This document shows, piece after piece, positions 52,301-61,671 of a stretch of 64,000 bases of DNA. This DNA comes from Aldrovandia affinis (Eukaryota; Chordata; Actinopteri; Notacanthiformes; Halosauridae): assembly GCA_029706075.1 (NCBI GenBank), contig JAINUG010000085.1, forward strand, positions 2,505,392-2,569,391. The letters run 5' to 3'. Both the position numbers and the translations under genes were made by a program. Within the stretch, counting starts at the first letter, position 1. The number at the start of each line of letters is the position of its first letter. The notes beneath the pieces were generated by a model. That model did no database searches, was not told the DNA's origin, and saw only the letters and a list, made by a program, of their open reading frames with translations.

Positions 52301-55300
52301 TTTCGCTCAAACGGTTTCACGGCAGACATTGTTCATTTCATTTCTCTTTCTGCCAGTGTGAGCAATTCCTTATGATTTTATTGAGTTTGGCCTTGTGCTG
52401 GGCCAGAAATGTGTGTCTCACAGGATAGGGAAAAGGCACAATTCAGTTTATCAAAATCAATTTACAAATGATGTGTACATTTTTTTTTATAACAACCTGC
52501 TGAGTCAAAAAGTATGACAAAATAAAATCATGCCTATTAAGGAAACATTTAAGTGAAAAGAGTCTTGGCAATTCTTCAGCATTTATTTAAATCTAGAATA
52601 CAATGCATTCAAAGCAATCATTAGACAACAAGTTTTGAATGCAGGACATCTGTGATCTTTCCCTATTTATAAAATTACCATTGTTTTTCCCTTTGCAGTT
52701 GTATATGGAAATCCACACATATACACACACACATTAAAAAATAATTATGTAAAATTATGTAAAATCAAGTCATTTCTTGCAATTATTGCTCGATCAACTC
52801 TGTAGCCAGAACAAAAGATGGTAGTGATGTTTTTTCTTTCAGATAGCCAAAAATAAGAGAATGAGAGAACAGAATGACATGCTGTGTTCTGAAATCACAT
52901 CCCAGCCGGAGAGACAGCCAGCGCAAAATATTTCAGCAAAATTGGACAGCTAGATGTGCACATGTATCAAAAATAACCCATTACATTCGCACTTGGATTA
53001 TTTAAGGATAGTGTTATGCAGAAGCCCATCACACAAACTGACTGCTTTTTAGTGCACTATTAGTCAGTAGGAAAAGTCAGTAGGAAACCTACAGCAACAA
53101 TTTATAGAGCAGGAGAAACATTTTTACCCCGTGTACATCTTCCTTCCCATGATCACAGAAAGCATGATGGTGATTTCTGGCATACCGATAAGACATCTGC
53201 ACCAGGACAGTTCTCAGGACTCTCATAAAACCGAGGGCCTCGTGCCATGAATATGTATAATCCGACTTTTAATTTCCGTCAACAGAACAATTATGATAAC
53301 ATTTGCTGAGCGTGAATTTGAATAGCTTGAATATTCATAACCACAGACACATTGCGTTTGTTTACGCTGAATATTTGAAAAGAAACCTTTAATCTCTGGT
53401 GTGGGCTGTATTTTTGCGTGCTCTCCACACTTCAGCTCAGGAGAACGGAGGGGTGCGCTCCCTGAGTGGGGGCCGTCGGCAGAGGATAAGGTGCCTGCGC
53501 TTCCTGACTTCATCCCCCACGCGGTGGAGATTACCTCAGCCCTGTCACTGACTGGAAACGGCGACAGTCGAACTGCGCGTCTGTCTCTTCGACAGAGAAC
53601 CGACTCCCCCTCCACTGAGACAGCGGTGACAACCCTGACCAAGCCTCTTCCAGCGCGTGCACATCACCAGCGGCACACGGAAACCAACAGCCCGGCAGTT
53701 AAAGCTATGCACAAACAGCCTGCTGATGTGACACGCCAACAAAAAGGAAAGCAGTAAAAGCATGCAAGAAAGACTCTTTTTATTTAAATGATAACTAAAT
53801 TTAAATGAAGAAGGTTCTGGGTATCTCTGTTGTTAGAGCATGGCATTGGCAACGCTTAGATTTTGGGTTCGATTCCCACTGGGACCACATATACTGAAAA
53901 GTGTATACATTCACTACTGTAAGTTGCTTTGGATAAAAGCGTCTGCTAAATGGTGTATATTATTACATTAAGCTGATTCTCAAACATGCAGAATCCCAAA
54001 ACAACAGCCAAGCATACACAAACTAGACTGCTCGCCAGGGCAATGTATACTACAAGCTGGCCCACAATGGGGGCGGGGTAAAAAAACACAGCTTACATAT
54101 TCTCTGATTTGTCCATGTCCCACGCTCTCCTCCACTGGCCCTTGGCGTTTTTGTGGCGGGCGACGCGCTCCCGGTCGATCTGCTCGCGCTCCTTCTTCCA
54201 GCGCAGGTACTCCAGCTGCTCCTCCTTGGACGTGGGGACGGTGAGGTCGGTGTGGCTCTGCGGGACGGACCCCTCTGCGTCCTGGGGAGACACGAGGGAC
54301 GGCCCCCCATCACTGCTCACGATCTGCAGGCTACACCAGAGACCGTCCCCTGCCGGAGCTTGGGATATACATTACATTACATTACAGGCATTTAGCAGAC
54401 GCTCTTATCCAGAGCGACTTACAGCTTACATTTCTTTACAATCCATTCATACAGATGGATATTAACTGAAGCAATTCAGGTTAAGTACCTTGCTCAAGGG
54501 TACAACGGCAGTGTCCCACCTGGGGATTGAACCTGCAACCTTAACGTTACAAGCCCAGTTCCCTAACCATTATACCACACTGCCTGCCTATAGACCTGCT
54601 GCTCTGGAAGGCAGTGATGATCAACACAAGTATAGACAGAAAAAATGGAGATAGATCTTAGGTACACAGACAGACGATACAGATGGAACGGCAGAATTCA
54701 GAGAATGGGGGATGCGGGGTAGGCTCGTTCTCAGTATCCATTAGTGATAAACAGCATGAGGCTGCAAATGGTCTCATGCCCTCAATGGTAGTGAGACTGG
54801 GAATGATTTGGGGATTTGGGAATCACACTGCAACCTACTGCCGTGTTTGCACTGAGCCACCGTACCTGTAGGTCAGGTGAGGCAAGCTGGAGTCCTTTTC
54901 ACAGCAGTGAGCAGGCCAACCCCAGATACAGTAGCAGGTTGGCCCAGAGTCGAGCATAATTCTTGTTGACGGTCCCATTTAAAATACAATAACCGCTAAC
55001 TAGGTAGCACGGCCTTGTTTATATGCCACACATACAGTAGCTCACACTTGGGAAAAAATAAACGTATGTACCTATCATACTGTATGTCAGCTCTGGAAAT
55101 ATATTGCCTCATTCGCTAATCTTTTTGTTGTTTTCTCTCCAAAAGAGTACTGACAAAAATCAGAAATTCAACTCAAGAAATAACCCCTTCTGCCCTGAAG
55201 AGCTGTCCTGTGATGACCTCTTCTCTCGCAGAGAAAGGAATCCCAGAAGGCCCGTGCATTAAGTATTCTACATGCTCATCACACTGACAACCTGTCACTT

Positions 55301-55471
55301 CCATCTTCAGAACAGGGTTACTGGAAGAGTGAGCACAAGAACACCAGCCTTTTCGACATTTCTACTGAATACCACATGTCAGGCATCCAAATGTGTGTGT
55401 GCATGTGTGTGTGTGTGTGAGTGTGTGTGAGTATGTAGTGTGTGTGTGTGTGTGTGTGTGTGAGTGTATCT

Positions 55472-55502
<31 letters not shown>

Positions 55503-58500
55503 TGTATCTGTGTGTGTGTGTGTGTGAGAGTGTGTGTGTGTATCTGTGTGTGTGTGTGAGTGTGTGTGTGTGTGTGTGTGCGTGAGGCATACGTACGTAT
55601 ATGCCTGTATGTGTGTCTTGTGTGCATGAGCCTGTGCGAGGGTGTGTTGTGACTGTGAGCTTGTCCACAAATGTGTGAGGTGTGTGTGTGTTTTTTTGTC
55701 TGCGTAGGAATTGCAATCTGCCCTTGTCCAAGAGATGAGACAAATCTGACAGCAGGCCAAGGTTACACTCTGCGGGCCTGCGAGAGCATCTAAACCCCCT
55801 CCAACACCTGCCTTACAGCCTAATCCTTCTATTACGCCCAGTCACCCACTGAGACACCACACATTTCTTCCACCGAGACGAGCGTCTGATTGGACGAGAC
55901 CCGTCAAATACCATCCTTATTCGCTCCGCTTTTTCCATAGCAACCGACAACTAATGAGAACAAATCCTAAATGATGGGTGAGGCAAACACCTCGCATAAA
56001 CAGAGGTGTGGCGTAGCAGAGGGGCCTGGTGCATCTCTGGAAAGCCAGAACTTTGGGTCAGCAGATTTAATACCTCAAATACCACGTGACCCAGTCACGG
56101 GAGAGTCACTCTGTATCCGATCCAGTAAACACTGAGTCACAGAGGCTGGGGCCAAGAGGCTGTGCAGAACATCTGTGTGCTGTGTCCTAGAACAGGGAAG
56201 GGCGCACACTAGACCTTCGGAAGACCAGTTAAAAATAAAAAGCGTTTGAAGAAGACAGGAAGATAAAAGGCCCGACTGCTCCAGAGCAGATCTGCGCAGG
56301 GATTTCCTCCGGTTCAAACACTCGACTCCAGAGCTCCCGGGCCCTCGTCTGGTGCACCTTCTGCATAACCCACACAGCCATTTCCTTTCATTAACAAGCT
56401 GCTTATTAACACACATAAGCACACTGTTCGCTCGGTGAGCCTCACAGCTGTTACATGCAAAATTAATGCCTGTTCGTTTCTGGAAGTCAACAACAATTTG
56501 TTTTTCTTTCACCGAAAGTTGAAATGAGCAGAGGCGTCGGGAACTGAGGTCTGGCATGTGCAGAGGACAGAGACAGGACATTAAAGCCACCTTTCCTCCT
56601 CCTGGAGGTGCAGGTGTTGCAGTGCACTGCCTCAGATGTGTGGGTGGGTGGCGGAGAGACAGAGTGAGAGAGAGAGAGAGAAAGAGAGCAGGACAGAGAG
56701 GGCCAGAGAGTGGAAGAGAGTGAGAAAACAGGAGGGAGCGTGAGCTGATGTTTGCCTCGGAAGCGAGGGCCAATCAGAAGCAGGTAAACAAGAGGGCCTC
56801 CCGCGGGCAGCTGCAGGGCGGGTGGCGGAACGCAGTGTCTGTACCCAGCTGTTTTCCTCCTCTTCCATCGGAGCTGTGGGACACGGGGACACACGGGAGA
56901 GGGTGCTCCGTGTGTTATTCCAGACCCCCGCCCCTCCAAGGCCACGCTCCAGTCCCTCATCAATTAGATCTTTCAATTTCCGGTCCTATTGGGAGCGACA
57001 CCTCACTCGAGGGGGGGGGGCGGGCAGACTGGGTTGCATAAGGAAGGGAACAGCTCCAACCAGCACTCAGGAAAACTTGTGTGCAACAATAGGCGTATAC
57101 ATGTTGCATTCATATATGCAATGTTTGTATACCCCTGTGAACTACATGACAACAACATGATTTCACTCATTTTAAGGCCCCAAAAAAGAACTGGAATTTT
57201 ACCAAATAATAAAGTCAGACTGCATGCAGTTGGGTCTCTTAGGTTGTCTCGGAGCCACACAGGTAGTTTTGTTTATGTAACAACACACACAGACACGGTG
57301 TCAGGCTTTTGAGAATGGTGACCATCATTAAAACCTGCAACGCACCTCTCTGAAAACCAGTTCAGCTCGAACATTTGGGTGTGTGCCGAGCACAAAGAGC
57401 CATTAATAAACATAAACGGTTATTGGCGCTGTCGAAGGGGGACTGAACACGCAACGCTGGCTCTGGCAAAATACATGTGACACACATTTTTTACCGTCTC
57501 CAAAGCAGATACAGACAAGAAAGAGCCAAGTCAAGCGTGGCGTCCTCGCTTTGCAATGTGGCTTACTTCTTTTTCCCTGCGGCCCTTTCCCATTTCTCAC
57601 ATCTGAATATTCAGATGCAATATCCCCGCTTCCAGCTGAACATTTTTATTGCATTTTACAAAATCAACACTAGATGTGACCCTGACAGGAAGGAGACACA
57701 TGGTGTGTTTTGTCCTATGAGCACAGTGACCAATCAGGCCTCTGCTCATGCTCAGTATACAAACACTGAGTCTAATGTGAAACCTGAGCATATCAGGGCC
57801 ATTCTATTGCTAGCCCCTACCCCAGGAAAAACTATTCTGTTGTAGGTGCAGCCTAGACAGGCAGTGTGGGTGATGACATTACATCTGCATCAATCTAATG
57901 ACGTCATTGATGATGCTGATGCATGTCTGTAGGCCTGTTAAGCAGTACTAGACATTGACTTCAATTATTAAATACTTTATATGGTGCACTGCAGCTTTCC
58001 CCAAACCACCATTCATCTCGCCTACTCCAATGTGCTTCTGTTACAAATCAGCAATAGGTTTTGTGTGAGATTTTTTTGCTGATTTATACTGTATACCAAT
58101 ATATACTATGGATATGACTACAGTATTAAATAATTATTTTAAAAGGTGCGGTGGCATCTGTCATCATCCACTACTGAACCAGAACTTGCAATGCGCAGCA
58201 TTAGCTGCACATCTGCAGAAGGCTGCACAAGTCTGTGACGTGGCCTAGGACTACCGGCTTTGCGCAGACACATGGGGCAAAAGCAGCATCCTGACTGATA
58301 AGAGGAATCCTTACCTGAGCAAGTTCACAAAAGACTACCCTGAAAAAGTAGGAGAGCTGGAACATACAGAGCTTTTCAGCGATAAGGCGCATTTAACGAA
58401 CAGCACAAGAACAGACCGAGGTTTCGATGCCTACGACGCCATCCTCAGAGTCAAACAGGAACCCCAGGCTGCTTTTCCCAGGTTTGTTGACATTACGGGC

Positions 58501-61500
58501 AAAACATAACAGCATAAGGGCCGCGCTGTGTGCTGTGCATCTGGGATGCAAAAGGGAAGAACGGCACATATCTCTATGGTCTAGGGTATTAAGTGGACGG
58601 CTTGTAACGGATGTGAAACCAAGCACATTTTTCACACCTTGTTTCGCATCTAGATGACACACTTGGAAGGTGGAAGACAGGAAATTGATCGGCAAATGTG
58701 AAAGGGCCTTTTGGGACATCAGCTCTTGGCACAGAGCACCAATCAGAGAAGCAGGCTCTTACCTGGTAATAGGGGTCACACTCAGCCAGCCACTGACTCT
58801 CCTCAGTCAAACCCTGCAGCTCCTGCCTCCCCTCGTCGACCTTCAGAGAGAGAAATGATGAGGAACAAGAAAAATGAGGTCATTACAGGGCCATTGTCAC
58901 CGGAGCTTGTTTTAATTGGCTCTGCTGTCGTATCCGGAATTCGCCGAATCTCAACACGCGAGGTTAAATCGCTCCTGGCAGAAGAGTGACGTCCTGTGTG
59001 GAAATGGTACCTCCTGTACGCACGTCACCAGCAGGCTGAAAATGACTCACTTTCTATGAATTATTTTGAGGAATGAGCCTGAAATTGGATTAAACGGAAG
59101 GGCTGCCTCTCTATCATAAAAGTGTACATCAAACCAGAAATGTAGGAGCAAATAAATGCCAATATTTTTTATCTCCTAGAACAAGTATACTCTTACCAGA
59201 ATGTGAGCACACATTGATATTGACTCAGTTATTATCCTCAGCATCTGCTTATGGATCCTGATACTTCTTGTTTCATAGTGGTAATGCAAGGCATGCTTAG
59301 GTTTGAGAATGGATATACTATAACAATATCGTAGCTATCATAATATCATAGCCGAACATTCTTTCAGCACTTGTTATTTTACACTTTAATTGTCATTTTC
59401 ATACATGGTCAAGTATCTACACACAGAGAAAGAGGGGAGAGAGAAAACATAAAGAAAGACTCAATAAGATACCTTCTGAACATAATTCCAATTGACATAT
59501 AGGTCAAAATAAAGTTACTGCTTGAATCCCAAACATAGACACCGTATCTTGTTCTCTCTCTGGACGATGTGTTTGTGTCTTTTTTACCCAAACATGGTAT
59601 TGGTGGTGGCTTGCTTTGTGGGACGCATCAATCCACAAACTGCTCAACACTGCCCCACAGTGGACAAACTGCCAACAACACTCAGAGGCCCTGTCCTCCC
59701 GCATGACACACTGCACTGCGAGGTCTTGGCACTGCGCCCTCAGACGCTCAACGTTTCCAACTGCTGAAGGTGCTAAAACATGAAAGGTTTTCATCAATGC
59801 ACACATCCCTCACACCTCACGCCTAGCTACGGCTGGGTGGGAGAAAATGTGAGCGACTCCCATTCTTCATCGCATCACTTATCCTGATATATAACGGTGC
59901 ACAAAAAATATACACCAAAACATTTGCAGGTTGTCAGTAGCGAGCTGTCCTAGTATCCACTCCACAACTGAATGCTTTGTACAATGCAGCTGAAGCCATT
60001 ATCTGCTATCGCTAGTTAGCCTCCCGGTTGATGTGGACCTGGGACTCCACACTGTAACAGAGACCCAGGATGCTGCAGCGGCTGGGCAGAGCCGCGAGCT
60101 CGCGGCCGTTAGCAGACGTCTCCCCTCCCGGCAGCTCTGTGAGCGCTGCCAGGGCTAATGGCGGTCCCCGGGAGCCATTCCGAGTGCCTCTGCTGGGGCG
60201 CCGCGCCTCCGTCTTTGTTCCCCGGGCGCAGCAGAATGCGGCCCTTTCTCATCCGGGCCTGGCTCCCCGCCAGGGCTTTCCTACCGGCAGGCATAATGAT
60301 CCTATTCAGAACAAAACGCAGCAAAATGGTAATTAGATTAAATCACTCTTTTAACTCTGGCGGGAAACAAAGAGCCCGGAGGGGCTTTGCGACCAGGAGA
60401 GTTTCTGAGGGCGGAGGGAGGAGTACGAGGAGAGGAGCCGGTCCTGCCACTGGGGGCTCCCTGTCCCAGGAGACTGGGGCAGGTGCCAATCGGCCGCTTT
60501 CCCCCTTCTCCCAACGACAGGGCACCCGACAGGGGTTCAACCCGATCAATCGGCCTGGAGAGAAGCACTTTACCCGAGCCGCTCCTGTGGAAAAAGGCAG
60601 GCGGCTCACAAAAGTACAGTACGCGCGCTCTGCGGTCTGCTGTGCCCCGAACCAAGCTAATAAACAAACACATAAACGGCCTTTCCAGAGTGTTGGCCGC
60701 TTTCGTTCGGCGCTCGCCGAGAGGTCCTGCCGGGGCTTCGTGGGTAGAGACAGGGAGCCCGGCACTTTAGCGGTGACTCGGTCCCGGCTGCCCTCTCCTG
60801 CGTCACCGGGCCGGCTTTGCGTTCGGCGCATTCCTCTGCGGCTGTTAAACTCCGCCGTGCCTGCTGGCGGCTTCAGCGCAAACAGCTGTTGCGGGGACTT
60901 GACATGGACTCAGGGGCGAAGGAGAGCTCAGTCTGGGGCCCGGCGGCTGGCCCCTGCTCTCCCTCCAGCTATAACCTTCCGCAAACATTTCCAGAGGCTG
61001 TTGATAGAGCGGCATGGAGCCGATGAAGTTCTATCAACGTCCCACTGCTCCTTAGAAGTTACGAGCGTCCCTTTAAGGCTCAGCACCAGAGACAGGATCT
61101 GAAGAATTTATTGCAGGAAATTCTGTCAGGAGAGACTGGGAACTGCCCTGTTCTCGGTGAGAAACTCAAGCGAACGCACGGGCTGGAAGCACAAGACGGT
61201 GCAGCTGAATTTACAAGCTTGTACCCACGCTGAGGATACTCCATTGCCTTTACACTGAAATGGTGATCTGATTTTAACTACGATGTAGTAACATTCTGCT
61301 CGTTTACAAGCAGGATCTAAAACAGATGTTGTTGGCACATTCAGGAAAAGACGGGGCGACGCGAAACAAAAGAACAAATGCGCTCAAATTGAAGTATTTA
61401 TAGCGGTGTGACAGAACGGGAGAATCCGTGGACACGCCCAGGAATGCTGGGCGTGCGGCGGAAAGGGGCGCGAGCGGCAGGGTTGTGCTCCTTCCCACAG

Positions 61501-61627
61501 TCTCATTAGGAATAAAACCCAGCGTGACACAAAAGGGCCTAACGAGGTGTATTTATGGCCGACGAGCAGCGCTCTGAATAAGCATCCTCCGGTCGGCGGG
61601 CCGGGCTCTGCTGCCCAGCCTGGCCCG

Positions 61628-61671
<44 letters not shown>

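Noticed and set aside
53401..53757. 118-codon plus-strand frame in a GC-richer patch
   Set aside because: No domain, no homologue recognised, no splice support; probably chance.
55380..55620. Regular repeat spacing that might suggest a CRISPR array
   Set aside because: It is an interrupted GT microsatellite in a vertebrate genome, with no unique spacers.
55318..55760. Thr-His repeat frames
   Set aside because: Translation of the (GT)n block.
56075..56976. Minus-strand frames of 114-232 codons in a ccdc9b intron
   Set aside because: Low-complexity Ser/Leu and Cys content, partly over (GA)n, no splice-phase link to ccdc9b exons and no recognised domain.
59504..59806. 100-codon minus-strand frame ([15 protein letters not shown]...)
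   Set aside because: Briefly looks coiled-coil-like, but it has no usable splice sites in phase with the ccdc9b exons and no recognised homologue.
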